Shown: positions 24,511-33,362, numbered from the stretch's first letter. The stretch is 52,963 nucleotides of DNA from DATEEG01 sp035525055 (GCA_035525055.1 DATLEZ010000087.1:1-52963); one strand, 5' to 3'. Numbers and translations are program-made. The notes: a model not told the origin generated them from the sequence alone.

Positions 24511-24897
24511 TTGGCCAACGAAGTGACGATCCCGATTCTCCCCTGTCGCGATCTCGACGAATCGATTTCCTTCTACCATGCTCTCGGGTTCGTCCGCACC
24601 TACCGCCAGGAGCGCCCGAATCCGTACGCCGTCGTCTCCAGGGACGATTTTCACGTCCACCTCTTCACAATTGACGGCTTCGACCCTGAGCAGTCGTACG
24701 CCAGCGTGATCGTCGTTGTGCCGGACGCCGACGAGTTGTATGAGGCCTTCGCCGCGGGCCTGCGGGCTGCCTACGGCAAGCTGCCGTCGGCAGGCATCCC
24801 GCGAATCCTGCGTCCGCGCAAGAAAGAGGGCACCGTCAGGGGCTTGAGCGTCGTCGACCCGGGCGGCAACTGGCTACGCATCTCCAAACACGGGTGA
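24511..24897 (+). CDS. VOC-family protein, bleomycin-resistance type
   Basis: A 128-residue protein opening VTIPILPCRDLDESISFYHALGFVRTY and closing VRGLSVVDPGGNWLRISK, the two signature ends of a VOC/bleomycin-resistance-like protein. The start is the TTG at 24511; the family usually begins about six residues before the first strand, which fits. It is divergent from dinB, with the LexA box between, and its TGA overlaps the next start (GTGA). Confidence 0.85.
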   Translation: MANEVTIPILPCRDLDESISFYHALGFVRTYRQERPNPYAVVSRDDFHVHLFTIDGFDPEQSYASVIVVVPDADELYEAFAAGLRAAYGKLPSAGIPRILRPRKKEGTVRGLSVVDPGGNWLRISKHG

Positions 24898-25175
24898 TCG
24901 ACAACGCTGCTCGCCAGGGTGATGCCCGAGGCGACCATGAGTTCGCACGAAGGCTTCTCGACAGCGGCCTTGCCAAGTTCACAGAGGCTCCGTTGCTTGA
25001 CCGGGCCAAAGCGCTCCTTTACCGGGCGGAACTGGCAGTGCGTGGGGGTGACCGGTCGGCAGCTGCAGGTTCGTTATCCGAAGCATTGTCGCTCGACCTC
25101 AGCGACGAGGAGAGAACCGCGATCGCCGCAGAATTGGCCCACGCCACCGAGATTGTGCAGGGCATGGCTGGGTAA
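24894..25175 (+). CDS. Small helical protein, TPR-like
   Basis: A 93-residue, mostly helical protein (EFARRLLDSGLAKFTEAPLLDRAKALLYRAELAVRGGDRSAAAGSLSEALSL) with the alternating small/large residues of two or so TPR repeats. It starts at a GTG that overlaps the VOC stop by GTGA, so it is translationally coupled and the two products may interact. The stop codon TAA at 25173-25175 is formed at the left end of a dispersed repeat element, so the original C-terminus may have been different. Confidence 0.65.
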   Translation: MIDNAARQGDARGDHEFARRLLDSGLAKFTEAPLLDRAKALLYRAELAVRGGDRSAAAGSLSEALSLDLSDEERTAIAAELAHATEIVQGMAG

Positions 25176-25278
25176 ATTTGGTGCTCCAGTCCCGGCATAG
25201 GTGAAATTCGGCGCGCCAGACCCGTTCTCGGGAGCGTCACACCAGATTTCGAACTTGCCGGGAGCCACCGGCCAAATT
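25174..25278 (+). repeat. Dispersed palindromic element, copy B
   Basis: This is the most diverged copy of the 107-bp family. It keeps the AAATTTGG left end, GTCCCGG, the CGGGA inner arm, the CGAA/CGGGAGCCACC block and the GCCAAATT right end seen in copies A and C. Its left end overlaps the stop codon of the small helical protein gene. Confidence 0.8.
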
Positions 25279-25291
25279 ACGGAAAGAACGA

Positions 25292-25846
25292 CTACGGCCG
25301 ATGCCGCTCCCGGGGCCTGACCTCGGGGGGACGACGCGCAGGGCTGGGGACCGACGCCCACACCACCTCGCCATCCTCGTCGATCTCGTCCGTTGCCTTC
25401 ATCCCCAGCGAAGCCGCGACCCGCTGTGAGGCCAGATGCCCCGGGTGGATGTGTGCCGTGAATTTCTGAACGCCCTCAGCAGCAAGCCAGTCACACATCG
25501 CCGCGGCGGCCTCCGACGCAAAGCCCTGACCTTGCCACTCGACACCGACAACCCAGGCGACACCGGAGGAATCTCCTGTGACGGTTGCCTGCACAAAACC
25601 GACCGCCTCTCCGGTGTCGTTGGGCCGGATGATCCAGTTGTGCCAGACCTCTTCGCCCGAGGACGGACCGGTCACCTGGGATTCGTACCTGGATTCGAGA
25701 TCGCCGAGGTTCGGAGGATCTCCCCCTGTGAAGAGGTACAGGTCCCGGTTGGAGAGAACCTCGACCATCTCTTTGGCATCGGCTGGCCGAAGCGGAGACA
25801 GATCAAGCCGATCGGTGCGAAGCGCGGCAGCGGGAGCAGAACTCAA
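25292..25846 (-). CDS. GNAT-family acetyltransferase, RimJ/RimL-like
   Basis: A 184-residue acetyltransferase: LRTDRLDLSPLRPADAKEMVEVLSN is the RimJ/L-type opening, and WVVGVEWQGQGFASEAAAAMCDWLAAEGVQKFTAHIHPGHLASQRVAASLGM carries the acetyl-CoA binding motif and the helix-strand pair that follows it. Substrates in this subgroup range from ribosomal proteins to small amines. It is divergent from kbl by 47 bases. Confidence 0.9.
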   Translation of the reverse strand: MSSAPAAALRTDRLDLSPLRPADAKEMVEVLSNRDLYLFTGGDPPNLGDLESRYESQVTGPSSGEEVWHNWIIRPNDTGEAVGFVQATVTGDSSGVAWVVGVEWQGQGFASEAAAAMCDWLAAEGVQKFTAHIHPGHLASQRVAASLGMKATDEIDEDGEVVWASVPSPARRPPEVRPRERHRP

Positions 25847-25893
25847 ACTCCATCCACTATCGCAGCTTCGGCCGGAGCCATTACCGTCTGCTC

Positions 25894-27084
25894 ATGGAAA
25901 CCGGGCTTCGGGCTGACCTCACCTACCGGCTCTCCGATCTCCGCCAGCAAGGGCTCTTCAAGACCGAGCGACTCATCACCTCACCGCAGAGCGCTCACAT
26001 CGAACTCGCCGACGGCCGCCATGTTCTCAACTTCTGTGCCAACAACTATCTCGGGCTCGCCAACCACCCGGAGTTGGCGGAGGCTGCGGCCCGCGCGGTG
26101 GTCGATCACGGTTATGGAATGGCTTCGGTCCGCTTCATCTGTGGTACCCAGGACGTCCACACTGCCCTCGAAGCCAGGATCTCGAACTTCCTCGGAATGG
26201 AGGACACAGTTCTCTATTCCTCGTGCTTCGACGCCAACGGTGGGCTCTTCGAGACTCTTCTCGAAGAGGACGACGCCGTCATCTCCGATGCTCTCAACCA
26301 CGCGTCGATCATCGACGGTATCCGGCTCTCCAAGGCGAAGCGGTTGCGCTATGCCAACAACGACATGACCGAGTTGGAGAACTGCCTGAAAGAATCCGTC
26401 GACGCTCGGTATCGGCTGATCGCCACGGACGGGGTGTTCTCGATGGACGGTGTGATCGCCGATCTCGCCTCGATCTGCGACCTGGCCGAGCAATACAACG
26501 CCATGGTCATGGTCGATGACTCTCATGCGGTCGGGTTCGTCGGCGCCCACGGCCGCGGCAGCCCGGAGGCAACCGGAACCGAAGGCCGGATCGACATCCT
26601 CACCGGAACCCTGGGCAAAGCTCTCGGTGGCGCCAGCGGCGGCTACACGTCGACAAGTAAGGAAGTCGCCGCATGGCTCCGGCAGCGATCGCGTCCGTAT
26701 CTCTTCTCGAACAGCCTGGCCCCGATGATCGCCGTCGGGTCCATCGCGGCCCTCGACCTGATCGAAGAGGGAGACGGACTCCGGGGCCAGCTCGTAGCCA
26801 ACTCCATTCAGTTCAGGACGATGATGACGGCCGCGGGATTCACGCTGGCGGGGGACGGCCACCCGATCATCCCGGTCATGCTCGGAGATGCCAGGGTTGC
26901 AACGGAGATGTCCAACCTTTTGCTGGACGAGGGAATTTACGTTGTCGGGTTCTCCTTCCCGGTCGTGCCTCAGGGACAAGCCCGCATCCGGACCCAGATG
27001 TCGGCCTCGCACACCAACGCCGACATCGACCTGGCAGTCGCCGGGTTCGTCAAGGTCGGGCGCTCTCTCGGGGTCGTTCCGTGA
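25894..27084 (+). CDS. kbl: Glycine C-acetyltransferase (2-amino-3-ketobutyrate CoA ligase)
   Basis: A 396-residue PLP enzyme of the alpha-oxoamine synthase family. FCANNYLGLANHP, the histidine region SDALNHASIIDGIRLSKA, VMVDDSHAVGFVGAHGRGSPE and the PLP lysine in LTGTLGKALGGASGGY are all in place. With CoA it splits 2-amino-3-oxobutyrate into glycine and acetyl-CoA. It overlaps the tdh start (GTGA), forming the classical threonine-degradation operon. The ATG at 25894 is the natural start. Confidence 0.95.
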   Translation: METGLRADLTYRLSDLRQQGLFKTERLITSPQSAHIELADGRHVLNFCANNYLGLANHPELAEAAARAVVDHGYGMASVRFICGTQDVHTALEARISNFLGMEDTVLYSSCFDANGGLFETLLEEDDAVISDALNHASIIDGIRLSKAKRLRYANNDMTELENCLKESVDARYRLIATDGVFSMDGVIADLASICDLAEQYNAMVMVDDSHAVGFVGAHGRGSPEATGTEGRIDILTGTLGKALGGASGGYTSTSKEVAAWLRQRSRPYLFSNSLAPMIAVGSIAALDLIEEGDGLRGQLVANSIQFRTMMTAAGFTLAGDGHPIIPVMLGDARVATEMSNLLLDEGIYVVGFSFPVVPQGQARIRTQMSASHTNADIDLAVAGFVKVGRSLGVVP

Positions 27085-28106
27085 AGGCCCTGGTCAAAGC
27101 CAGGCCCGAGCCCGGCCTCCGCATGGAGGAGGTTCCAAAACCGCACCCCGGCCCCCAGGAAGTACTCATCAAGGTCCGCAAGACTTCGATCTGCGGCACC
27201 GACCTTCATATCTGGCACTGGGATGAGTGGTCGCAGAAGACGATTCCGACGCCTATGACGATCGGTCACGAGTTCATGGGCGAGATCGTCGAACTCGGCG
27301 ACGGTGTCGCCGGCCTCGAGGTGGGTCAGCGAGTTTCGGGCGAAGGCCACATCACCTGCGGTCATTGCCGCAACTGCCGCGCCGGACGCCGCAACTTCTG
27401 CCACAACCATGTCGGCCTCGGAGTCACCCGGGCCGGAGCTTTTGCCGAGTACCTGAGCCTCCCCGCCGGCAACGTCTTCCCCCTCCCCGACCACATCGAT
27501 GATGAGGTCGGAGCCATCCTCGATCCACTCGGCAACGCCACCCACACCGCTCTCTCATTTGACCTCGTGGGCGAAGACGTCCTCATCACGGGGGCGGGTC
27601 CAATCGGGGTGATGGCCACCGCGATATCCCGCCATGTCGGCGCCAGGTTCATCGTTGCCACCGATCTGATCGCGGCCCGACTCGATATGGCCAAGGCAAT
27701 GGGAGCGGATCGGGTAACCGATCCCCGAACCGGATCGCTTTCGCGGGTTATGGACGAGCTCGGCATGACGGAGGGTTTCGACATCGGCATGGAGATGTCG
27801 GGGAGCGGCGCGGCGTTCAATCAGATGCTGTCGGTAATGAACCACGGAGGACGAGTGGCAGTGCTCGGCATTCCCCCCGAGGCAGTAACCCTCGACCTCA
27901 ACGAGGTCATATTCAAGGGACTGGTCGTCAAAGGCATCTACGGACGGCTGATCTTCGAGACCTGGTACAAGATGTCGGCCCTCCTCCAGGGCGGGCTCGA
28001 CATCGCCGCGGTGATCACCCATCGGTTCCCCGCAGAGGACTGGGAGGATGCCTTCGCTGCGACTGCCGGAGGAGACAGTGGCAAGGTGCTGCTGGAATGG
28101 TCCTGA
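27081..28106 (+). CDS. tdh: L-threonine 3-dehydrogenase
   Basis: A 341-residue zinc-dependent medium-chain dehydrogenase: SICGTDLHIWHWDEW and GHEFMGEIVELG supply catalytic-zinc ligands, HITCGHCRNCRAGRRNFC the structural-zinc cysteines, and VLITGAGPIGVMATAIS the NAD site. It oxidises threonine at C3 to 2-amino-3-oxobutyrate, the substrate of Kbl. The GTG at 27081 overlaps the kbl stop; the longer open frame upstream is inside kbl and is not used. Confidence 0.95.
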   Translation: MKALVKARPEPGLRMEEVPKPHPGPQEVLIKVRKTSICGTDLHIWHWDEWSQKTIPTPMTIGHEFMGEIVELGDGVAGLEVGQRVSGEGHITCGHCRNCRAGRRNFCHNHVGLGVTRAGAFAEYLSLPAGNVFPLPDHIDDEVGAILDPLGNATHTALSFDLVGEDVLITGAGPIGVMATAISRHVGARFIVATDLIAARLDMAKAMGADRVTDPRTGSLSRVMDELGMTEGFDIGMEMSGSGAAFNQMLSVMNHGGRVAVLGIPPEAVTLDLNEVIFKGLVVKGIYGRLIFETWYKMSALLQGGLDIAAVITHRFPAEDWEDAFAATAGGDSGKVLLEWS

Positions 28107-28129
28107 TCGACCTTCCCTAGTGTGAGCCC

Positions 28130-28948
28130 GTGAGCATCTTCACCTTCACCCAACGCCCTCAACTGCGAAGGCCGGCGCTGGTGATCTGCCTCAACGGTTG
28201 GGTCAACGCCGGTTCCGCCGCCACCCTCGTGGCCGACACTCTCGGCGGTGAGATGCTGGCTGACGCCGAACCCGACCTTCTGTTCGACTACCGGGTCACG
28301 CGACCCACCCTCGACTTCATCGAAGGGGTGATGACGACCCTGGTGTGGCCCAGCATCTCGATGCGATGGCTGCCTCGAGCCGACCGCGACCTTCTCATTC
28401 TGAGCGGAACCGAGCCCAACTGGAACTGGAAGCGACTCGGGAACGAACTTTCCCATCTGGCCGTCGAGCTGGGGGTCACCGAGCAGGTGTCGCTGGGAGG
28501 GATACCGTGGGCCTGGCCCCACACCCGCCCCGTGCAGATCATCGCCACTGCCTCAGACCGAGCCCACCTACCCGACAGCGACGAACGCCCCGAAGGCCTC
28601 CTGCGAGTCCCATCGGCCGCGGTGAGCACGATCGAGTACATGATCGGGGGGACCGGGATTCCGACAGTCGGGTTCTATGCCCGGGTCCCCCAATACGTCG
28701 GTGTGGAGTATCCGGCCGCGGCCTTGGCTCTGATTCGGCGGCTCGAGCGTCATGTCGGAGTCGATCTGCCCACCGGAAATCTCGAAGAGCTGGCCGAGAT
28801 CCAGCGCAACGAGTTGGATTCGGTCTCGGCGTCGCGCAGCGATCTCAAGAGCATGGTCGACCAACTGGAAGCAATGGTCGACGCCGCCAAAGCCGTTTCG
28901 GGTGAGGAGCTGGCGGCCGAGATCGAGCGGTTCCTCAGGGGTCAATAA
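28130..28948 (+). CDS. PAC2-family protein (proteasome-assembly-chaperone fold)
   Basis: A 272-residue protein of the PAC2 family: PALVICLNGWVNAGSAATLVADTLGGEMLA is the family opening and LLILSGTEPNWNWKRLGNELSHLAVELGV the core, with VSLGGIPWAWPHTRP and YMIGGTGIPTVGFYARVPQYVG following. The C-terminal 60 residues form a predicted coiled coil. Actinobacterial PAC2 proteins accompany proteasome-bearing genomes but their role is not settled. It follows tdh by 23 bases and ends at a strong hairpin. Confidence 0.9.
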   Translation: MSIFTFTQRPQLRRPALVICLNGWVNAGSAATLVADTLGGEMLADAEPDLLFDYRVTRPTLDFIEGVMTTLVWPSISMRWLPRADRDLLILSGTEPNWNWKRLGNELSHLAVELGVTEQVSLGGIPWAWPHTRPVQIIATASDRAHLPDSDERPEGLLRVPSAAVSTIEYMIGGTGIPTVGFYARVPQYVGVEYPAAALALIRRLERHVGVDLPTGNLEELAEIQRNELDSVSASRSDLKSMVDQLEAMVDAAKAVSGEELAAEIERFLRGQ

Positions 28949-28952
28949 GAGC

Positions 28953-28986
28953 GACGCCCCATCGTCTGCATTGGCTTTGGGGCGTC
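28953..28986. terminator. Terminator hairpin between convergent genes
   Basis: GACGCCCC (28953-28960) pairs with GGGGCGTC (28979-28986) around an 18-nt loop, followed by TTGT. It lies between the PAC2 gene and the oppositely oriented RNA-binding protein gene and could serve both. Confidence 0.75.
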
Positions 28987-28996
28987 TTGTCGCTGG

Positions 28997-29290
28997 TCAG
29001 TTTCGGTAGTTCCCGTCGCCGCCTCCGCGGTCCTGGCGAGGCGGCCGTGCCTGCATCGGTCGCGACTCGTTGACAACGATCCGCCGGCCGGCCAGGTCGG
29101 CCCCATCCATTTCATCGATTGCCCGCCGGGCGTCCTCATCCGACAATTCAACGAACCCGAAGCCGCGCGAGCGCCCGGTTTCCCGGTCGGTCAGGACTTG
29201 GGCCGATGACACTTCGCCGAATCGCCGAAAGGCGGCAGCCAGATCTTCCGAAGTCGTTCTAAAAGGCAGATTGCCTACGTAGAGCTTCAC
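28997..29290 (-). CDS. RRM-type RNA-binding protein
   Basis: A 97-residue protein consisting of one RNA recognition motif: LYVGNLPF is RNP2 and RSRGFGFVEL is RNP1, each with the aromatic residues that stack on RNA bases. A Gly/Arg-rich tail (ARPPRQDRGGGDGNYRN) follows, as in cyanobacterial Rbp and other bacterial cold-shock RRM proteins. The start is the GTG at 29288-29290 because it is preceded by an ideal AGGAGG ribosome-binding site; the longer frame to 29413 is not supported. Confidence 0.93.
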   Translation of the reverse strand: MKLYVGNLPFRTTSEDLAAAFRRFGEVSSAQVLTDRETGRSRGFGFVELSDEDARRAIDEMDGADLAGRRIVVNESRPMQARPPRQDRGGGDGNYRN

Positions 29291-29409
29291 GTTCCTCCTA
29301 CCGGCGGGCGAACCCATCCGGTTCACTAACACGAACCCGCCAACCGTCCAGGAGGATTCGGGAGGGATCAGTGTGATCCCGCCGCCGGAAATGTAGCAAT
29401 CGGACCTTC

Positions 29410-29841
29410 TCAAAGACCTGTGGGACGGGCATCAATTGCCGGGCTCTGGTGGGGTCCCTTTCGAGTCCAAATGAACCAGAGCGCATACAAACCAACGAGG
29501 CCAAGAAGTGTCCTCACGACGGAGTTGTCGAGAAGGACGACGACGGAGAATCCCAGCGAAGCAACGACCGCCACGGAGGCAACGATCTTGGCCCTCACTG
29601 TCAGACCCTCGGTGCGATAACCCCGGATGATGCGGCCGAAGACGGGATGGGACGTGATCCAGAGATGGAATCGGTCGGAACTGCGAGAGAAGAAGAACGC
29701 CGCAAGGATCACGAAATCGAACGTCGGGATCCCCGGCAACCATGACATGTAGGCGAATCCGACACAGATCAGGCCAAGGCCAAAGTAGAGGGCGCGCAGA
29801 ATTCGGCTTCTCGGCTTGCCGGCCGCGATGACCACCGTCAT
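29410..29841 (-). CDS. YbaN/DUF454-family membrane protein
   Basis: A 143-residue integral membrane protein. The DUF454 core is seen: LRALYFGLGLICVGFAYMSWLPGIPTFDFVILAAFFFSRSSDRFHLWITSHPVFGRIIRGYR, with the conserved 'G-P-x-x-P' like turn, the FFxRSS motif and the H-W/L-hP-FG run, then two further hydrophobic helices. The ATG at 29839-29841 was chosen because the upstream extension is not hydrophobic. The family's role is unknown. It is divergent from the aldolase gene. Confidence 0.82.
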   Translation of the reverse strand: MTVVIAAGKPRSRILRALYFGLGLICVGFAYMSWLPGIPTFDFVILAAFFFSRSSDRFHLWITSHPVFGRIIRGYRTEGLTVRAKIVASVAVVASLGFSVVVLLDNSVVRTLLGLVGLYALWFIWTRKGPHQSPAIDARPTGL

Positions 29842-29939
29842 TGGTCGCACGGTATCGGGATGGTTGTCAACAGCGAGTCGGCTCCGGTTCGGCCCCACAA
29901 CAGGGCTAAGTTTCCCCAGAAATCCACCAGCGGAGGACC

Positions 29940-30959
29940 ATGCCGATCGCAACCCCGGACAAATACAAACAAATGATCCAGGCTGCCCGGGATCAGGGTT
30001 ACGCCTACCCCGCAATCAACGTCACCGGTAACGAGACGTTGCACGGCGCCATGCGGGGATTCGCTGAGGCGGAATCGGACGGGATTGTCCAGGTCTCGAC
30101 CGGTGGAGCGGAATTCCTGTCCGGCTCACTCATCAAGGACATGTCGACCGGGGCTGCGGCGCTGGCCGAGTACGCCTACGTGGCCGCCCGGAAGTACCCC
30201 ATCAATGTCGCCCTCCATACCGACCACTGTCAACCGGAGAAGGTTGATGCCTACATCCGTCCCCTGCTGGCCATAAGTGCTCAACGCCAGGGAGGGCCGC
30301 TGTTCCAATCCCACATGCTCGATGCCTCAACCTTGCCCCTCGAGGAGAACCTGGTGATTGCCACGGACCTACTGGCGGAGTGCACGCGGGTAGGGAGCAT
30401 CCTGGAACTCGAGATCGGAGTGGTCGGCGGCAAAGAGGATGCCACGGATCACGAAGGGATCGACAAAGCCAAGCTCTACACGACCCCGGAGGACATGAGT
30501 CGCACCGTCGAAGTCCTGGGATCGCCGGGTGAGACGATGTACCTGCTGGCGGCAGTATTCGGAAATGTCCATGGCGTCTATAAGCCTGGCGCGGTCCAGT
30601 TACGGCCAAGCATCCTTCGTGATGGCCAGGCTGCGGTCGAAGCCAGATTCGGGCCGGCCGGCCGGCACTATCTCGTCTTTCACGGTGGCTCGGGATCGAC
30701 CCTCGACGAGATCCGTGAGACGATCGGTTATGGCGTCGTAAAGATGAACATCGACACCGACACTCAATACGCCTTTACCCGGCCAATTGCCGATCACATG
30801 TTTTCCAACTACTCCGGCGTGCTGAAGGTTGACGGCGAGGTGGGTGACAAGTCCGCCTACGACCCCCGCTCCTACATGAAGAAGGCCGAGGCGGGGATGG
30901 CCGCACGCGTCACGCGGGCCTGTTCCGACCTCATGTCCAGTGGTAAAAGCCTCCGCTGA
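29940..30959 (+). CDS. fbaA: Class II fructose-bisphosphate aldolase
   Basis: A 339-residue zinc aldolase of the FbaA type. Zinc- and substrate-binding residues are visible in VALHTDHCQPEKV, LELEIGVVGGKED, GNVHGVYKPG, VFHGGSGS and VKMNIDTDTQYAFTRP. It interconverts fructose 1,6-bisphosphate and the two triose phosphates in glycolysis and gluconeogenesis. The start ATG follows a GCGGAGGA ribosome-binding site. nhaA begins at or before its stop, so the two may be co-transcribed. Confidence 0.95.
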   Translation: MPIATPDKYKQMIQAARDQGYAYPAINVTGNETLHGAMRGFAEAESDGIVQVSTGGAEFLSGSLIKDMSTGAAALAEYAYVAARKYPINVALHTDHCQPEKVDAYIRPLLAISAQRQGGPLFQSHMLDASTLPLEENLVIATDLLAECTRVGSILELEIGVVGGKEDATDHEGIDKAKLYTTPEDMSRTVEVLGSPGETMYLLAAVFGNVHGVYKPGAVQLRPSILRDGQAAVEARFGPAGRHYLVFHGGSGSTLDEIRETIGYGVVKMNIDTDTQYAFTRPIADHMFSNYSGVLKVDGEVGDKSAYDPRSYMKKAEAGMAARVTRACSDLMSSGKSLR

Positions 30960-30960
30960 C

Positions 30961-32316
30961 GTGCCTGGCAAAGAGACCCACGTAACTTGGGCGCGGTCGG
31001 AGCGCTTCGTCCCCAGGGCGTTCATTCGCCCTTTCATGCGATTCAGCAACCGGGAGGCATCGTCCGGTCTCGTTCTGGTCGCAGCCGCTGCAATCGCCGT
31101 GGTCTGGGCAAACCTCTGGCCGGAGTTGTATGAGTCGCTGCTATCAACCACCCTCCGGCTCGACTTCGGTCCGCTCCATCTGGAAGAGGACATCCACCAT
31201 CTGATCAATGACGGACTGATGGCCGTCTTCTTCTTCGTCGTTGGGCTCGAGATAAAGCGGGAATTGGTGGTCGGGGAGCTGCGCGACCGCAGGGCCGCGG
31301 CTCTACCCGTGATCGCCGCACTCGGTGGAATGGCGGCCCCGGCCCTGGTCTATCTGGCAATTGCCGGCGCCTCCGGGGAACCGGGACGGGGTTGGGGAAT
31401 CCCGATGGCCACCGACATCGCCTTCGCCATCGGGATTCTCTCCCTGGTCGGTAAGAAGGTGCCGGTCGGGGCCAAGCTGTTCCTGCTCACCCTGGCGATT
31501 GCCGACGACATCGGGGCGATCCTCGTCATCGCCGTCTTCTATACCGCCGAGCTCTCGATGGGATGGCTCGCCCTTGCCGGGGGCGGCCTCGCTGCTGTAG
31601 TTCTCGCCCAGAGAGTCGGGATCCGCTCCAGCACGCTGTATGCCCCGCTGGCGATTCTGGTCTGGTTTGCCACCCTCGAATCCGGGGTTCACGCCACCCT
31701 CGCCGGAGTGGCCCTGGGCCTCCTCACCCCGGCCCGTCCCTACTACGACTACGACGAGTTTCGCGCCAAAGGCCGTGAGCTGATGACAGGTTTGACCCCG
31801 GAGGACGACGACGTCGACGAGCGCGAACTAGCCGACCATACCCTCCTCACCATCTCAGAGATCTCGCGCGAATCGGTCTCACCGTTGGCTCGGATCGAGC
31901 ATCGACTCGGGAATTGGTCATCCTTCGTCGTGATCCCACTGTTCGCTTTAGCGAACGCCGGCGTCAACTTCCAGGGAAGCTCCGTGGGCGAAGCCCTGCT
32001 GAGCCCGGTGGGACTCGGAGTGGCGCTGGGTCTCGTCGTCGGGAAAATCGTCGGGATCACCGGATTCACGCTGGCGGCAGTCAGGCTCAAGGCGGGACGC
32101 TTGCCAGAGGGCGTAACCGTTCGTCATGTTTTCGGCGTAGCCACCGTTGCTGGGATCGGGTTTACGGTTTCGCTATTCATCGCCAATCTCGCATTCACCG
32201 ACCCCGATCTGATCGAGGATGCCAAGGTTGGGATTTTCGCTGCTTCGATCGTGGCGGCATTGCTCGGGTGGTTGATTCTGAGGGCAGGACCGAACGCCAA
32301 AGGGGATTCCCGGTGA
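30961..32316 (+). CDS. nhaA: Na+/H+ antiporter NhaA
   Basis: An antiporter of about 451 residues with some twelve membrane segments. NhaA hallmarks are present: NREASSGLVLVAAAAIAVVWAN, NDGLMAVFFFVVGLEIKREL, PMATDIAFAIGILSLVG and LTLAIADDIGAILVIAVFY (the two adjacent aspartates of the ion site). A hydrophilic loop of about 50 residues lies before the last helices. It exports sodium in exchange for protons. The start is uncertain: GTG at 30961, or GTG at 30940 overlapping the aldolase. The last codons overlap the zinc-ribbon gene (GTGA). Confidence 0.92.
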   Translation: MPGKETHVTWARSERFVPRAFIRPFMRFSNREASSGLVLVAAAAIAVVWANLWPELYESLLSTTLRLDFGPLHLEEDIHHLINDGLMAVFFFVVGLEIKRELVVGELRDRRAAALPVIAALGGMAAPALVYLAIAGASGEPGRGWGIPMATDIAFAIGILSLVGKKVPVGAKLFLLTLAIADDIGAILVIAVFYTAELSMGWLALAGGGLAAVVLAQRVGIRSSTLYAPLAILVWFATLESGVHATLAGVALGLLTPARPYYDYDEFRAKGRELMTGLTPEDDDVDERELADHTLLTISEISRESVSPLARIEHRLGNWSSFVVIPLFALANAGVNFQGSSVGEALLSPVGLGVALGLVVGKIVGITGFTLAAVRLKAGRLPEGVTVRHVFGVATVAGIGFTVSLFIANLAFTDPDLIEDAKVGIFAASIVAALLGWLILRAGPNAKGDSR

Positions 32317-32480
32317 GACCACCGGCGGCGATCCCATGTGTGGACTGCGACGGCACCCTGCATTTGCTCTCGCTGTTGCCGCCCGATGAACCGCTGGAAC
32401 CGAGCCTCGTCGTCGCCTACCGCTGCGATTCATGCATGGAGCGGTTCGACCTCGTCTGGGACGAGCACCCAATTCAATAG
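32313..32480 (+). CDS. Small zinc-ribbon protein coupled to nhaA
   Basis: A 55-residue protein with two CxxC knuckles (IPCVDCDGT and YRCDSCMER), about 29 residues apart, typical of a zinc ribbon. Between them is an acidic, Leu-rich stretch (LLSLLPPDEPLEPS). It starts at the GTG whose last bases overlap the nhaA stop (GTGA), so translation is coupled. No family is recognised; a structural or regulatory partner role is possible. A very strong terminator follows. Confidence 0.72.
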   Translation: MRPPAAIPCVDCDGTLHLLSLLPPDEPLEPSLVVAYRCDSCMERFDLVWDEHPIQ

Positions 32481-32513
32481 GCAACAACCCCGCTTGATCC
32501 TGCACACCAACGA

Positions 32514-32544
32514 CCCCCACGGTGCCGACGTCGCACCGTGGGGG
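32514..32544. terminator. Bidirectional terminator, 12-bp perfect stem
   Basis: CCCCCACGGTGC (32514-32525) pairs perfectly with GCACCGTGGGGG (32533-32544) with a 7-base loop. It separates the nhaA operon from the oppositely oriented DrrAB-like transporter operon. Confidence 0.85.
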
Positions 32545-32558
32545 CCTTCGCTTCGCTC

Positions 32559-33362
32559 TTACTTCTTGGCTACTCGCTTGTACAACCGGATCGAATAGGG
32601 GACGAAGATGGCCAGGATCACGCCGATCCAGATCAGGCTGTAGAGCTCGGGGTTCTGCATCGACCACGCCTCACTCGTGGGTGCCAACGGGTTGACGTTG
32701 CCGAACAGATTTCGGGCTCCCTGCGTCACCGCCGAGACCGGGTTCCATTCCGCAAAGACCCGGAGAGGGCCGGGAAGGCTGTCGCTCGGCACGAAGGCAT
32801 TCGAGACGAAGGTCAGGGGCATGATGATCATGAACGAGGCGTTGTTGACGACCTCAGGACTCGGCACCATCAATCCGATTGCTGCCATGATCCAGGAAAG
32901 GGCGTAGGAGAAGAGGAGCAGCAAGCCGAAGCCTGCGGCCGCTTCCCAGAAGCTCGTCCGGATCTGCCATCCGACCAGCAAGCCGGTCAGCGCCATGATC
33001 GTGATCGACAGGACGTTGTAGATGATGTCACTGCCGGTTCGTCCAATCAGTACCGCCGATCGTGTCATCGGCAAGGATCGGAACCGGTCGATGATTCCCT
33101 TCTTCATGTCCTCGGCCAGACCGGCACCGGTGTAGGTGGCGCCGAACACGACCGTCTGCGCAAAGATCCCGGCAATCAGGAACTCGCGATAGTTCACTCC
33201 GGGAACATCGATGGCGCCTCCAAAGACGTAGGCGAACAAGAGGACGAACATGATCGGCGACATCAGCACCCAGATCAGAATCTCTGGGACCCGCTTGATC
33301 TTGATCAGGTTTCGTTTGGCGACGTTGTAGCCGTCGACGGCTACCCACATGAGCTGGCTCAT
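32559..33362 (-). CDS. ABC-2 type exporter permease, DrrB-like
   Basis: A 267-residue membrane protein with six predicted helices and the ABC-2 signature: PEILIWVLMSPIMFVLLFAYVFGGAI near the N-terminus, KGIIDRFRSLPMTRSAVLIGRTGSDI as the conserved cytoplasmic loop, then IMPLTFVSNAFVPSDSLPGPLRVFAEWNPVSAVTQGARNLFG. It forms the channel of a drug or lipid exporter of the daunorubicin-resistance type with the ATPase encoded just before it; the genes overlap by ATGA. Confidence 0.93.
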   Translation of the reverse strand: MSQLMWVAVDGYNVAKRNLIKIKRVPEILIWVLMSPIMFVLLFAYVFGGAIDVPGVNYREFLIAGIFAQTVVFGATYTGAGLAEDMKKGIIDRFRSLPMTRSAVLIGRTGSDIIYNVLSITIMALTGLLVGWQIRTSFWEAAAGFGLLLLFSYALSWIMAAIGLMVPSPEVVNNASFMIIMPLTFVSNAFVPSDSLPGPLRVFAEWNPVSAVTQGARNLFGNVNPLAPTSEAWSMQNPELYSLIWIGVILAIFVPYSIRLYKRVAKK

